Source: an uncultured Lachnospiraceae bacterium
Lineage (GTDB): Bacteria > Bacillota > Clostridia > Lachnospirales > Lachnospiraceae
Assembly: GCA_944376125.1 (NCBI GenBank)
Contig: CALWBQ010000025.1
Location: 147,904-211,903 of the forward strand
DNA: 64,000 bases
Reading direction: 5' to 3'
Each line of letters starts with the position of its first letter. Position 1 is the first letter of the stretch. The position numbers were made by a program, and so were the translations under genes. Positions 35,374 to 44,542 of this stretch are shown in pieces. Under the pieces are notes generated by a model. It was not told the origin of the DNA. It was given only the letters and a program-made list of their open reading frames with translations, and ran no database searches.

Positions 35374-35431
35374 TAAAAGTAAATTATGTTGCAAATTTTT
35401 CATATTTTGTTGTTCATAAGGAGTTGACACC

Positions 35432-36331
35432 ATGGGGATCAAAAACATCGTTTATTTTAACCAGAATAAACCCACCAATGAAACGATTCGAATTTTAGAC
35501 TTCGGGTACCATGAAACCATACAAGGCCACTATTCCGCTCAGACTGTCATCGATCACTACGTCCTCCACTGCATTGTCAGCGGAAAAGGTACCTACCAGG
35601 TTCACGGCCGCACCTACCATCTGGGCCCCGGCGACTGCTTTCTGCTGATCCCCCGCGTCCCTATTTCCTACCAGTCTGACCCCCACGATCCCTGGGTATA
35701 CTATTGGGTAGGATTTGACGGGATCGATGCCGTCCCGCTTATGCAGCTCTGCAACATCAGCACAGCAGCCCCCATCCTGCACTATGGCCATACCCGGGAA
35801 CTGGCTGAGCTGATCCGCCCTCTCACTGTTCCTAAAACCGTATCGGTTTCCGACAGCTACATCGCCCTGGGCCAGTTCTACCTTCTTTGTTCCAAGCTGA
35901 TGGAGCACAACCGCAACATCAAGCCTCTGTCCAGAAAAGAATACTATGTCAACCAGGCCATTGCTCTGATTCAGGACTCATACTACAGCAATATCTCCGT
36001 CCAGAGCATCTCCGATGCCATCGGCCTGGACCGCACCTATCTGTACCGGATTTTCAAAGAGATCAGCGGAATGCCTATGCAGCAGTATATTACAAATCTC
36101 AGGCTGAAACGGGCCTGCTATTTTTTGTCAAACTCTACTTTATCCTACTCTGAGATTGCTTACTACTGCGGCTACCTCTCAGAGCAGTATTTTTCTATGG
36201 TTTTTAAAAAGAACACCGGCATGACACCGTCGGCATACCGAAAGGGCTCCGCAGTTCACGCCAAGGCGGAGCCAGAAGGGAAAGAACTCCCGACCAAACA
36301 AAAAAATGAAACTGGAGATATAAAGGAATGA
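35432..36331 (+). CDS. AraC-family transcriptional regulator with cupin sensor domain
   Basis: 299 residues. The N-terminal AraC-binding cupin (about 20-150; HYVLHCIVSGKGTYQVHG and YHLGPGDCFLLIP) is followed by a double helix-turn-helix (about 170-285; LIQDSYYSNISVQSISDAIG, DRTYLYRIFKEISG and IAYYCGYLSEQYFSMVFKK). AAGGAG precedes the ATG. It is divergent from the MBL/sugar ABC operon and presumably activates it. Its end overlaps the sdaAA start by four bases. Confidence 0.95.
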   Translation: MGIKNIVYFNQNKPTNETIRILDFGYHETIQGHYSAQTVIDHYVLHCIVSGKGTYQVHGRTYHLGPGDCFLLIPRVPISYQSDPHDPWVYYWVGFDGIDAVPLMQLCNISTAAPILHYGHTRELAELIRPLTVPKTVSVSDSYIALGQFYLLCSKLMEHNRNIKPLSRKEYYVNQAIALIQDSYYSNISVQSISDAIGLDRTYLYRIFKEISGMPMQQYITNLRLKRACYFLSNSTLSYSEIAYYCGYLSEQYFSMVFKKNTGMTPSAYRKGSAVHAKAEPEGKELPTKQKNETGDIKE

Positions 36332-37215
36332 AATTACAGTACAAATCTATAGAAGAACTCGTCTGTGCGGCTGAAAGCTGCAAAAAGAACATATCAGAAA
36401 TTGTATTAGAAGAACAGGCCCAGACTGCAGAACAAACTCAGGAGCAGCTCTTTGCTGACATGAAAAAACGGTTCCACGTTATGAAGCAGTCTGTCAAAGA
36501 GGGAATGGCCCCCGATCTCCGTTCTTCCAGCGGTCTTTCCGGCGGCTCCGCGGCCAAAATGCAGGCCGCTGTCGAACAGAAAAAAAATCATTTCGGCCCC
36601 CTCTTTGGGAGTGCTATGGCCATGGCTCTGGCAGTAGCGGAATCCAACTCCTGCATGGGCCGGATTGTGGCAGCCCCTACCGCCGGATCCTGCGGTGTCC
36701 TTCCAGCGGCCCTGATTTCCGTCATGGAGGATCAAAACATTCCGGAGGATGCCGTCGTAATGTCGATGTTCACTGCATCCGCCATCGGTATGGTCATTGC
36801 AAAAAATGCCAGCATCGCTGGGGCTGAAGGCGGCTGCCAGGCTGAGGTAGGGACTGCATCTGCTATGGCTGCAGGAGCCCTGACAGAGCTTCTCGGAGGA
36901 ACGCCCCAGATGGTCTGCCACAGCTGTGCCATTGCCCTGAAAAACATTCTTGGGCTGGTATGCGATCCAGTAGCCGGTCTGGTAGAAGTCCCCTGTGTAA
37001 AACGGAATGCCATGGGGGTAGCCAACGCCTTCACCGCCTGCGAGCTGGCCTGCGCTGGAATCACCAGCGTCATTCCCGCTGAAGAAGTGATCCAGGCCAT
37101 GAACCAGATTGGACGGGAAATGAGTAGTTCTTTAAAAGAAACCGCCGAAGGCGGTTTGGCCGCCACCCCTACTGGCTGCAGACTGTGCCGGGAAATTTTT
37201 GGCACATCAGCATAA
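36328..37215 (+). CDS. sdaAA: L-serine dehydratase, alpha subunit
   Basis: 295 residues. Cys-rich cluster motifs: TAGSCGVLPAAL, MVCHSCAIALKN, GLVCDPVAGLVEVPCVKRN. N-terminal LRSSSGLSGGSAAKM is standard. It holds the oxygen-labile 4Fe-4S cluster that activates serine, working with SdaAB. The start overlaps the AraC gene stop (ATGA), so translation is coupled to the regulator, an unusual setting. The partner sdaAB is at 30252-30911. Confidence 0.96.
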   Translation: MKLQYKSIEELVCAAESCKKNISEIVLEEQAQTAEQTQEQLFADMKKRFHVMKQSVKEGMAPDLRSSSGLSGGSAAKMQAAVEQKKNHFGPLFGSAMAMALAVAESNSCMGRIVAAPTAGSCGVLPAALISVMEDQNIPEDAVVMSMFTASAIGMVIAKNASIAGAEGGCQAEVGTASAMAAGALTELLGGTPQMVCHSCAIALKNILGLVCDPVAGLVEVPCVKRNAMGVANAFTACELACAGITSVIPAEEVIQAMNQIGREMSSSLKETAEGGLAATPTGCRLCREIFGTSA

Positions 37216-37240
37216 CATTCATTCTGCAGGATCAAAAAAC

Positions 37241-37267
37241 GAGCCAGGTCCGTAAACGTCCTGGCTC
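37241..37267. terminator. Bidirectional terminator between sdaAA and the PTS operon
   Basis: GAGCCAGG (37241-37248) pairs with CCTGGCTC (37260-37267). CGTTTTTTG follows in the minus direction and TTAATTCT in the plus direction. Confidence 0.8.
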
Positions 37268-37279
37268 TTAATTCTATTC

Positions 37280-37768
37280 TCATTTTGCATTTTTGATCAG
37301 CTCTGCCACATCCATAGCTTCATCAGCCGGCACCATCTGGGCCGTCACCTTAACGCCCTTGTCAATGAGATAGGCAAAATTTTCTATATCCTCTTCTGTA
37401 ACATTTACAGCTTTCTTCAGCATCTTTGTGTTCGTCTTTCCGCCCATGTTTCCTACATTGACGTTTTCCATATGAAATCCTTTATCATAAAGATCCCGGA
37501 TCGTTTTCGGGTTCTTAGCTACAATAAACACCCTTTCCCCCTCATACTTTCCAGCACACAAATTTGCCGCCGCACGGTCAACTGTAAGAATAGACAGCTT
37601 GCACTGCTTGGGGCAGGCCAACTTCAAAGCCTCTTTATTGACAGTATCTTTCACAACCAAGTCATCCACCACCATGATACGGGTAGCTTTAGTCGTCAGG
37701 CTCCACACCGTTGCCACCTGTCCATGAATCAGACGGTCATCAATTCTTACATTTACAATTTCCTGCAT
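37280..37768 (-). CDS. PTS enzyme IIB, mannose/sorbose/GalNAc family
   Basis: 162 residues, normal IIB length. The phosphorylated His15 lies in DDRLIHGQVATVW. VNVGNMGGKTNTKML and VTAQMVPADEAMDVAEL are family typical. It passes phosphate from IIA to the incoming sugar via IIC/IID. It is the last gene of the operon, separated from the other PTS subunits by the sulfatase and DUF3604-like genes, which shows that those enzymes are embedded in the uptake system. Confidence 0.95.
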   Translation of the reverse strand: MQEIVNVRIDDRLIHGQVATVWSLTTKATRIMVVDDLVVKDTVNKEALKLACPKQCKLSILTVDRAAANLCAGKYEGERVFIVAKNPKTIRDLYDKGFHMENVNVGNMGGKTNTKMLKKAVNVTEEDIENFAYLIDKGVKVTAQMVPADEAMDVAELIKNAK

Positions 37769-37793
37769 TTTTTGTTCTCCTTTCTGTGCCAGA

Positions 37794-39332
37794 CTATCGC
37801 TTCACTTTTACAAAAATGGGGGATGTCCAAGCAGCATCGCCATTTTTCTGCCAAACTCTGAGCCGGATGTTGCAATCCTTCTCGAATTTCATTTTTTTCT
37901 GATAGGCAATATCGTATGAGCTCTCCGGATATGCTTTATTCACCCGAATTTTGTAGGCATTGTGCCACCAGGGATCATCCCGGTAGTGTTCCAAGTCCCC
38001 CCAGGTTTTCTTTGTCAGTTCCTTCACCTCATCCCAGAGGGCATATACCTTCGATGTGTACAGCATATCTCTGACCTTCATAGGATACTCTTTTCCATCA
38101 ATCCACAGATGAACCACGCTGTCAGCATCCGCTTCAATCTCAAAAATAAATCCCTCTGTCGTTACATTGCTCGGCCCCATCCATTTTCCAGTGGCCGTAG
38201 ACTGGTAGGTTGTCACATGGAAATCACAGCTCTTGTCATCCTGCTTTACGATCTCCTGTCCAAAATTATTCCAGCATTTTTCCACACTGAGAAGGGTTCC
38301 TTCCGTCTCCAGACGCCCGGTCCACTCTTTCAGCCATTGGTCTTTGTAAACCCTGGTATCAGGCCCCCACCCCAGTTCCAGGCGGAATTTAAAGCGGATT
38401 ACCCCCTCCGGGCGCTCCCGCTCCCAGGTTCCAGAATGGATAACCATTTCCTCCAGTACATTGTCCTTTACGATCTCAATCCGATCCACTGCTCCTGTTC
38501 CTTTTACATGGAAAGTCAGCTCTTCTTCCCCATCTGTTTCCAAGATTCCGCCCATGACAGTATCCCCGATGGCGTAATCCACCTCAATCCGGCTCTGAGA
38601 GACGCCATAGGTCCGGCGGTTTATAAAGGCATCCCAGATTGCCTCCTTCGTCGCATCCTCCGCCAGAACGCACATGCTCCCATGTTCAAACACGCCAGGC
38701 ACACTGTGATTATCCCCTGCTGCCATCACACCTACATGCCAGCCCTCTTCCAGTCCCCGCTCATAGGTGGTTTCCCCGGTTCTCGGCCCCATATGGACGT
38801 GGCGGTTCATTCCGAGAGGACCATCATCGTTCTCGCTGCAGCCGTGGCTGGAATAGATTTCTGCAAATGGCGAAAATTTCTCATCGTGGGTATCCCAGTT
38901 TTTTCCTCTGGATCCCGGCTGGTAAGCAAGATGGTGAGGAATCCCGATCACATCCTGACCCTGGTAAGCCTTTACCAGCTCCTGATAGCGCATAGGATGG
39001 CATTGGTCACCATCATTCTTCAAAAAGAATACATTATGGTCACCATCCAGGCCCGACCCCTGCCATTCGTACCCCATAAACATCGGGAATCCTTCTTTTT
39101 CCGCCCTCTCAGCCAGCTCTCTGACCTGCGCCCAGTCCTTTGCGATGGTCTCATCATCGTAGCGATCCTCTACCTTTATTCCGAATTCCGTCGGTCTCAT
39201 ATAAAATGGATAATAGGCGATAGGCCAAAAATCCATAGTCTTTTTGATCTGTTCATACCACATATCCAGCCCCTCCATCTGCTCGTGATGGATATTGCTG
39301 TGCATATCTGTCCAAAGTTTTTTATATTTCAT
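37794..39332 (-). CDS. PHP/DUF3604-like putative metallo-hydrolase
   Basis: About 512 residues from the ATG at 39332, with AAGGAG six bases upstream; an in-frame ATG at 39347 overlaps the sulfatase stop and is less likely. Putative metal-binding motifs recall the PHP fold: DMHSNIHHEQ near the N-terminus, IGIPHHLAY, EIYSSHGCSE and MAAGDNHSVPG. The second half is beta-rich. It resembles DUF3604-type proteins found near sulfatases. No signal peptide is seen, so it is cytoplasmic. It may remove a group from, or cleave, the imported sulfated sugar. The family call is by eye. Confidence 0.72.
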   Translation of the reverse strand: MKYKKLWTDMHSNIHHEQMEGLDMWYEQIKKTMDFWPIAYYPFYMRPTEFGIKVEDRYDDETIAKDWAQVRELAERAEKEGFPMFMGYEWQGSGLDGDHNVFFLKNDGDQCHPMRYQELVKAYQGQDVIGIPHHLAYQPGSRGKNWDTHDEKFSPFAEIYSSHGCSENDDGPLGMNRHVHMGPRTGETTYERGLEEGWHVGVMAAGDNHSVPGVFEHGSMCVLAEDATKEAIWDAFINRRTYGVSQSRIEVDYAIGDTVMGGILETDGEEELTFHVKGTGAVDRIEIVKDNVLEEMVIHSGTWERERPEGVIRFKFRLELGWGPDTRVYKDQWLKEWTGRLETEGTLLSVEKCWNNFGQEIVKQDDKSCDFHVTTYQSTATGKWMGPSNVTTEGFIFEIEADADSVVHLWIDGKEYPMKVRDMLYTSKVYALWDEVKELTKKTWGDLEHYRDDPWWHNAYKIRVNKAYPESSYDIAYQKKMKFEKDCNIRLRVWQKNGDAAWTSPIFVKVKR

Positions 39333-39343
39333 GGTATTCTCCT

Positions 39344-40774
39344 TCATTCTACAGGTTTATGGCGGGCAGCCTCCGGCATCACCATGACGGCCGGTTCTGC
39401 TGGGTGTTTCGCTTTTCCCCAGGCTTTTAGGCGCTGGTGGCGAAGCCGCTGCTCCTTCTCCCGCTTCAGGCAGGCAGCAGCCTCCTGGTCTGTCATAAAA
39501 TATGGCACAGCCATCTGGACAACGTCAGGCCGCTGTGCTGAAATATCCGTCTCCTCATCCGGATCCTCCAAGAGATGGAAAACTCGGATCTTTTCTCCTA
39601 TCCGGACAATTTTATAGGGATAACAGATAACCGCCTCCGCCATCAGCAAACTACCCTCGCGCTCCAGAATCTGCTGGATCCTGATCGGGCTTTTGTCTGG
39701 GCGGAAAATTTCAGAAAAAGAGAGCTCCGCGTTCTCATCCGAAGCCGCAAGCCGCAGAATACCCCGGGAAACATCCAGCAAACTGACAGGATCTTCTGTT
39801 GTCCCGGCACCGCCGCTCCCCGCTGCGATAAAAGGAACCCGCACAGCATCTTCATACAAAGTCTGCTTGCCGAAAATGCCCCTTTTCCCCAGCTGCTCTC
39901 CGTGATCGGAAGTATAAAGAAAAACGTACTGTCTGCCTGATTCCCGCTCTATGCGGCAGAACGCATCATACAGCTCTCCCAGATAGCGGTCCAGTGTCTC
40001 TACTAAACCGCAATAGGCAGCTCTGCAGTCCATAGCTTTTTCTTCTGTACAGCTCTGGAGGTAATCGGAATACTCTGAAAGCGCAGGAAATCCAAGGCCC
40101 TTTCGCCAGTTTTCTTTATCTTCGCTCTCCACCTCCAGCCGCTCTTTATATTTTTGGTATAGCTTGGGGCTGCAGGCAAACGGGAAATGGGGGCCATAAA
40201 ACCCCACAGTCAAAAATACCGGCTCTCTCTGTTCTCCTCGCTGGCGCTCTCTCTGCAGGCCGCCAAGAAATTCCAGAGCAGTTTTCAGGACCCTCTCATC
40301 GTAAGCCATCACAGGCGAATAGCCGCCCCCTACCGCTTCCAGGCAATGCTTTCGATTTGTAGTTCCAGCAAAAGCCCCAAAATCCGTCCGGTTTTTCCCG
40401 CCTGTCCCCCAATATTGAGAGGTGATATCCCCAGCCAGCCGCTCATCAAAGCCATGATTCTGGTCATCCCCTTTAAAATGCATTCTCCCAATCAGAACGG
40501 TCCGATATCCCATTGTTCCCAGATCATGCGCAATGGTCGGCATATCGATAGGCAGGGCAGTATCATTATTAAAGATCCCCAATTCTGAAGGAAGAAGGCC
40601 AGACAAAAACGACATGCGGGAAGGTACGCACAGAGGAGCATTGCAGTAGCATCGTTCCCAGCGCCACCCTTCCCCAGCGATTCTCTCCATATTGGGCGTA
40701 TCTGCCGGGGAATCGCAAAATCCGGTATACGCCCAGCAATGCTGGTCTGACATCACCAGCAAAATGTCTCTCAC
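39344..40774 (-). CDS. Sulfatase (type I, Cys-type), cytoplasmic
   Basis: 476 residues. The sulfatase signature CVPSR is at 49-53, so Cys49 should be converted to formylglycine. N-terminal metal-site DILLVMSDQH and downstream TSDHGEQLGKRGIF with the Lys/His pattern are standard for S1 sulfatases. There is no signal peptide, so it acts inside the cell on an imported sulfated sugar. It lies between the IID and DUF3604-like genes. The anaerobic maturation enzyme needed for the Cys is not in this window. Confidence 0.93.
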   Translation of the reverse strand: MRDILLVMSDQHCWAYTGFCDSPADTPNMERIAGEGWRWERCYCNAPLCVPSRMSFLSGLLPSELGIFNNDTALPIDMPTIAHDLGTMGYRTVLIGRMHFKGDDQNHGFDERLAGDITSQYWGTGGKNRTDFGAFAGTTNRKHCLEAVGGGYSPVMAYDERVLKTALEFLGGLQRERQRGEQREPVFLTVGFYGPHFPFACSPKLYQKYKERLEVESEDKENWRKGLGFPALSEYSDYLQSCTEEKAMDCRAAYCGLVETLDRYLGELYDAFCRIERESGRQYVFLYTSDHGEQLGKRGIFGKQTLYEDAVRVPFIAAGSGGAGTTEDPVSLLDVSRGILRLAASDENAELSFSEIFRPDKSPIRIQQILEREGSLLMAEAVICYPYKIVRIGEKIRVFHLLEDPDEETDISAQRPDVVQMAVPYFMTDQEAAACLKREKEQRLRHQRLKAWGKAKHPAEPAVMVMPEAARHKPVE

Positions 40775-40801
40775 TGTGTTTCCCTCCTTGCCTGCCGAAT
40801 A

Positions 40802-40833
40802 TCTGTGCAGACAGAGCCCTCCGCCTGCACAGA
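40802..40833 (-). other. Intercistronic hairpin between IID and sulfatase genes
   Basis: TCTGTGCAG (40802-40810) pairs perfectly with CTGCACAGA (40825-40833) in the 78-base gap. No T run follows in the minus direction, so it is more likely an mRNA processing or stability element. Confidence 0.5.
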
Positions 40834-40852
40834 ATCAGATTTTTCACAAATG

Positions 40853-41689
40853 TTACATAATTCCCAGAGCTACCATAACGGCAGAGAACACAACGATAGC
40901 CAGAATGATCTTGGTGGCCGACCATTTCTTTTTGTCCAGCAGATACCACACAACCAGAGTCAAAATCAGGGGCAGGACACCAGGCATGATCTTGTCAAAG
41001 ATCTGTTCCTGAATTCCGATCACCATGTCGCCGCTGACAAACTGGTATGCGATTTTAGCGCTGACTGTTGTGGAAGCCACGCCGCCGATTACGATCAGAC
41101 CCATCATGGTAAGGCCAGTGGTAATCTTGTCAGCCAGGGACTTATTCTTAAAGAACAGATTAGCAGCATCAATACCCATTGAATACCCCTTGTGGAACAG
41201 GTACCACTGCATTGCTACAATTGTGACCAGCCAGACCACACAGAAAAACAGCGGGCCTACCGGGTTGCCATCATTCATACACATGCTCATTGCAATGCTC
41301 AGCAAAATTGGGCTGTAAGTGCCGACAACCATAGAATCACCAATACCAGCAAACGGTCCCATCAGCGCGTTTTTCGTATTGACAATCAGCTCCTCGCTGA
41401 CATCCTCACCTTTTGCTCTGGCTTCCTCCATAGCGATGGTAATGCCGGGAATCAAAGCCCCCAGCTGGGGTTCCGTATTGTAATACTGCATATGGCGCTG
41501 CAGAGCCCGCTTATATTCCTCGGGATTGTCTTTGTAAAGTTTCTTTAAGATCGGCTCTACTACATGGCAGAATGCCAGGCCCATCATACGCTCAAAATTC
41601 TGGGTGGCCTGGGCAAAAAATATGTACGACCACGCTGCTTTGTCAATATCTTTTTTGGTCAGCAGGCTGTTTTCATTCTTATTCTTCAT
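40853..41689 (-). CDS. PTS enzyme IID, mannose family
   Basis: About 278 residues from the ATG at 41689, placed nine bases after AGGAGG; longer in-frame starts overlap the IIC gene further. Typical IID motifs are AWSYIFFAQATQNFERMMG, MGPFAGIGDSMVVGT and the C-terminal membrane segments. With IIC it forms the membrane channel. It overlaps the IIC gene end by 11 bases. Confidence 0.95.
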   Translation of the reverse strand: MKNKNENSLLTKKDIDKAAWSYIFFAQATQNFERMMGLAFCHVVEPILKKLYKDNPEEYKRALQRHMQYYNTEPQLGALIPGITIAMEEARAKGEDVSEELIVNTKNALMGPFAGIGDSMVVGTYSPILLSIAMSMCMNDGNPVGPLFFCVVWLVTIVAMQWYLFHKGYSMGIDAANLFFKNKSLADKITTGLTMMGLIVIGGVASTTVSAKIAYQFVSGDMVIGIQEQIFDKIMPGVLPLILTLVVWYLLDKKKWSATKIILAIVVFSAVMVALGIM

Positions 41690-42491
41690 AACAGTCATCC
41701 TCCTCTTCTGCGCTGGTGTTAGCTGCAGGTGCAGCAACGACTTTGGTTTCTCCCTGTGCCATAACAAACACCAGGGCAACAGCAGTAGCAAAAACTGCCA
41801 AGGCTGTTACCGACATACTGGTGGCGCCGATCATCACCCAGCCCAGCAGGAACAGAACGATCATCCATTGTTTTGCCAGAGACTGTTTTAACAGCATTGC
41901 AAAGCCCAATGCCGGAAGCAGCTTGCCGGCCACCTCGAAGAAATGAAGAACGATCTCCGGCATACTGTTGATCAAGAATTCAGCCAGAGGGGTTCCCAGA
42001 TAGCAGATCAGCATAGCAGAACCGCCCCGGAGAATAAAGCTGGGAACTGCAGCCAGATAAGTTGCCTTGTGAATGCCGGCTCCGTCGCCCTTTGCAGCAG
42101 CTTTGTCACCCATATGGGCAAAATAGGCATTGATCGTCATAATGAAGTTAAATAAGCCCAGTCCCAGCATGCTCAGCGGAACTGCCAGTGCCACTGCCTG
42201 CTCTCCGGTACCGCCTGCGGCCAGTGCCAGCGGAATGCCAATATATGCCGCCCAGTTTACATCTGCCGGCATAGCACCGCCTGGTGTAATCTGTCCGATG
42301 AACAGCGCCTGTACCATCGCTCCGGCGATGACGCCGCTTCTCACATCCCCTAAAATAATTCCTATAATTAAGCCGGCTACCAGCGGGCGCCCGATCATGT
42401 TCCAGCCCCCGGCTACACCGAAGAACCACGGCGTACGCTTACTTCCCAGGTAAGCAAACAGCCCAATCAGTATTGCTTGAAATAAAGTCAT
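41679..42491 (-). CDS. PTS enzyme IIC, mannose/sorbose/GalNAc family
   Basis: About 270 residues from the ATG at 42491, with GGAGG eight bases upstream; the frame extends to a TTG at 42506. Hydrophobic throughout; motifs QAILIGLFAYLGSKRTPWFFG and GGAMPADVNWAAYIGIPLAL are typical. It is the sugar-translocating subunit. The specificity within the mannose family (mannose, GalNAc, sorbose, sulfated amino sugar) cannot be read directly; the sulfatases argue for a sulfated sugar. Confidence 0.95.
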   Translation of the reverse strand: MTLFQAILIGLFAYLGSKRTPWFFGVAGGWNMIGRPLVAGLIIGIILGDVRSGVIAGAMVQALFIGQITPGGAMPADVNWAAYIGIPLALAAGGTGEQAVALAVPLSMLGLGLFNFIMTINAYFAHMGDKAAAKGDGAGIHKATYLAAVPSFILRGGSAMLICYLGTPLAEFLINSMPEIVLHFFEVAGKLLPALGFAMLLKQSLAKQWMIVLFLLGWVMIGATSMSVTALAVFATAVALVFVMAQGETKVVAAPAANTSAEEEDDCYEE

Positions 42492-42525
42492 ACCTAATTC
42501 CTCCAATCTTTACACAAAACCTTTT

Positions 42526-42954
42526 CTATTCCTCTTCGCACTCGTCATCCCCATCTGGGGTGCCTGCATACCGGATCATGGCATTTTTGCCTGCCTCCAG
42601 AGAGCTTTCTGCCAATGCTTCCGCGCTCTCCTGAATCCTGGCCGACATAAAAGCGTCAATGACTGCCGGAAGATTTGCTCCTCCAATCACCTCAATGGAT
42701 TCACTCCGGCTCAGTTTCAGCCGGAGAGATACATTAAAAGGCGATCCGCCCGTCAGGTCTGCGAAGATCACGATTCCATCGCATCCTGCAAGCCGATCCA
42801 GAGCGGCTGTCAGCTTTTCTGTCAAAGTATCCACAGAATCTTCAGGTGTAAAATCTACCGCCTCATAATTCTCCGGCTCCCCTGCCAGAAGCCTTAACCC
42901 GCTGGTGATTCCCGTCGCAAAGCTCCCATGTCCGGTTACAATCATTCCAACCAT
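42526..42954 (-). CDS. PTS enzyme IIA, mannose family
   Basis: 142 residues. His9 in IVTGHGSFATGI is the phosphorylation site; IFADLTGGSPFNVSL and EVIGGANLPAVID are standard for the ManX/AgaF IIA fold. It receives phosphate from HPr. It is the first PTS gene after the upstream sulfatase. Confidence 0.95.
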   Translation of the reverse strand: MVGMIVTGHGSFATGITSGLRLLAGEPENYEAVDFTPEDSVDTLTEKLTAALDRLAGCDGIVIFADLTGGSPFNVSLRLKLSRSESIEVIGGANLPAVIDAFMSARIQESAEALAESSLEAGKNAMIRYAGTPDGDDECEEE

Positions 42955-43020
42955 CGCTTTCTCCTTTCTTTTCTATTTATCCCACACATCCCGGTTCTTC
43001 TCCCGGAATGTCAATGGCAC

Positions 43021-44382
43021 TTACCTTCCCAGACTTTCATAGTCCTCCGGGTTTTTAGAGCTTGCCTTATCACATTCTCTGCGGTTGACCTTCCACTCCG
43101 GCCGAATCGGAATCTGTCCCTTCAGCAGCGGGTCATTTGTCTTTTCCTGGATTTTTTCCAGCCTGCCTGCCATATCTTTCCTGATCTCTTCGTATTCTTC
43201 CCGTCCAGCCAGATTGCAGCGCTCTCCGGGATCATAGATCAAGTCATACAGAGCTTCTTCATACTTTATCTGCAGATCCAGCCCCCTCTGGGAGAAAAAG
43301 TCTTTAGACGGCGATTCGTCAATATTAGACCGGTTAATCTTCAGCCATTCCTTATCATAATACCGGATATATTTATACCGTTTTGTCCGTACGCACCGGA
43401 TAGGTTCATATGAAGTATGGAAGTTGACCTCCGCAAAAATCTCCTCTCTGACCTCCCCCTGTTCTCCTTTTAGCAAGGGCTCCAGAGACACGCCCTCCAG
43501 CCATTCAGGCTTCTGTGTTCCCAGCAGATCACAGAGTGTCGGGAAGACATCAATCTGGGAGACCAGACTGTCAAACACGCTTCCATTCGCCTGGCTGCCT
43601 GGGATCCGCAGCATCAGGTTGACGCCAATCCCAGAATCGAATAAGGTACACTTAGCGAAGGGGTTGGCCAGGCCATGATCCGTTGTGAACAATACAATCG
43701 TATCATCCAGGAGCCCTTCCTCCTCCATGCAGGAAATCACCTGCCCAAAACATGCATCTGCACTCTTAACGCTCATCAGATAACCGGCAAAATCTGCTCT
43801 GGTCTCAGGGCTGTCAGGGATGGGGTACGGCGGAACCGCATAATCCGGCGCGATATCCTTATCGATCTTGTCAGGAAACCTCCGATGGGTGGCGTACATA
43901 CCGTAAGATAGGAAAAATGGCTTTTTCCGGTCATACCGCCGAAGCCACTTACAGACTTCCATCGCGTTTTCCTTGTCCCAATCCACCAGGTCCTCCTGAC
44001 GGAATCCGGAATTATCCCGGCTAATCTCTTCCTGATATCCTATAGCCTCGGCCCCCTGCTTTAAATCCAGGTACCACCCCGCCTCATGCTGAATCCCACA
44101 CAGGACAGTCGTGTATCCGAGACGATTAAAATATCGGACCATATGTTTTTCATAGTCCAGAGTAAACCCTCTCTGGGACAGTCCCAGCATGCCATTCTGA
44201 TGAGGATAAGTTCCCGTCAGGAGCCCGGCGCGGCTCGGGGAACAAGTGGGTCCTGTGCAATATGCATTCCGAAATACTGCGGCATTCCTGGCAAACTCTT
44301 CCATGTGAGGCGTTGGGACTTTATAACCATATGGGCTCAAAATCCTTCCGGAATCATGGGTATGAATGTACAAAACATTCAT
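43021..44382 (-). CDS. Sulfatase (type I, Cys-type), cytoplasmic
   Basis: 453 residues. The signature CSPSR with Cys47 (GPTCSPSRAGLLTGTYPH) marks the formylglycine precursor. N-terminal VLYIHTHDSGRIL and FTTDHGLANPFAKCTL supply metal and substrate residues. There is no signal peptide. It is the first gene of the PTS operon and differs clearly from the second sulfatase (39344), so two sulfate positions or two sugars may be handled. Confidence 0.93.
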   Translation of the reverse strand: MNVLYIHTHDSGRILSPYGYKVPTPHMEEFARNAAVFRNAYCTGPTCSPSRAGLLTGTYPHQNGMLGLSQRGFTLDYEKHMVRYFNRLGYTTVLCGIQHEAGWYLDLKQGAEAIGYQEEISRDNSGFRQEDLVDWDKENAMEVCKWLRRYDRKKPFFLSYGMYATHRRFPDKIDKDIAPDYAVPPYPIPDSPETRADFAGYLMSVKSADACFGQVISCMEEEGLLDDTIVLFTTDHGLANPFAKCTLFDSGIGVNLMLRIPGSQANGSVFDSLVSQIDVFPTLCDLLGTQKPEWLEGVSLEPLLKGEQGEVREEIFAEVNFHTSYEPIRCVRTKRYKYIRYYDKEWLKINRSNIDESPSKDFFSQRGLDLQIKYEEALYDLIYDPGERCNLAGREEYEEIRKDMAGRLEKIQEKTNDPLLKGQIPIRPEWKVNRRECDKASSKNPEDYESLGR

Positions 44383-44437
44383 GGTCTTCGTCCTCCCTCC
44401 CTTATTAATTTTGCTTGTTTTTTTCTCGTATAGGCAT

Positions 44438-44466
44438 AATATATATTATATTTGCATAAATGTCAA
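44438..44466 (-). promoter_or_regulatory. Promoter of the sulfatase-PTS operon
   Basis: Minus-strand TTGACA (44466-44461), a 17-base spacer and TATATT (44443-44438) lie 56 bases before the sulfatase start. The -35 box is a perfect consensus and sits inside the palindrome at 44454-44477. Confidence 0.85.
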
Positions 44467-44477
44467 TACATTTATGC
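44454..44477. promoter_or_regulatory. Perfect palindromic operator over the -35 box
   Basis: GCATAAATG, six bases, CATTTATGC: a perfect nine-base inverted repeat. It covers the -35 box of the sulfatase-PTS promoter and lies between that operon and the GntR gene, which is the expected place for its binding. Confidence 0.75.
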
Positions 44478-44542
44478 CTCTAATGGTGTTATCATTTTGT
44501 ATTTTATTTGTATTTATTTTGTGTGTAATGTCTAGCTTTGCA

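Noticed and set aside
37962..39617. 551-residue plus-strand open frame
   Set aside because: Antisense to the DUF3604-like and sulfatase genes, which have clear motifs. No ribosome site, and the composition is that of a shadow frame.
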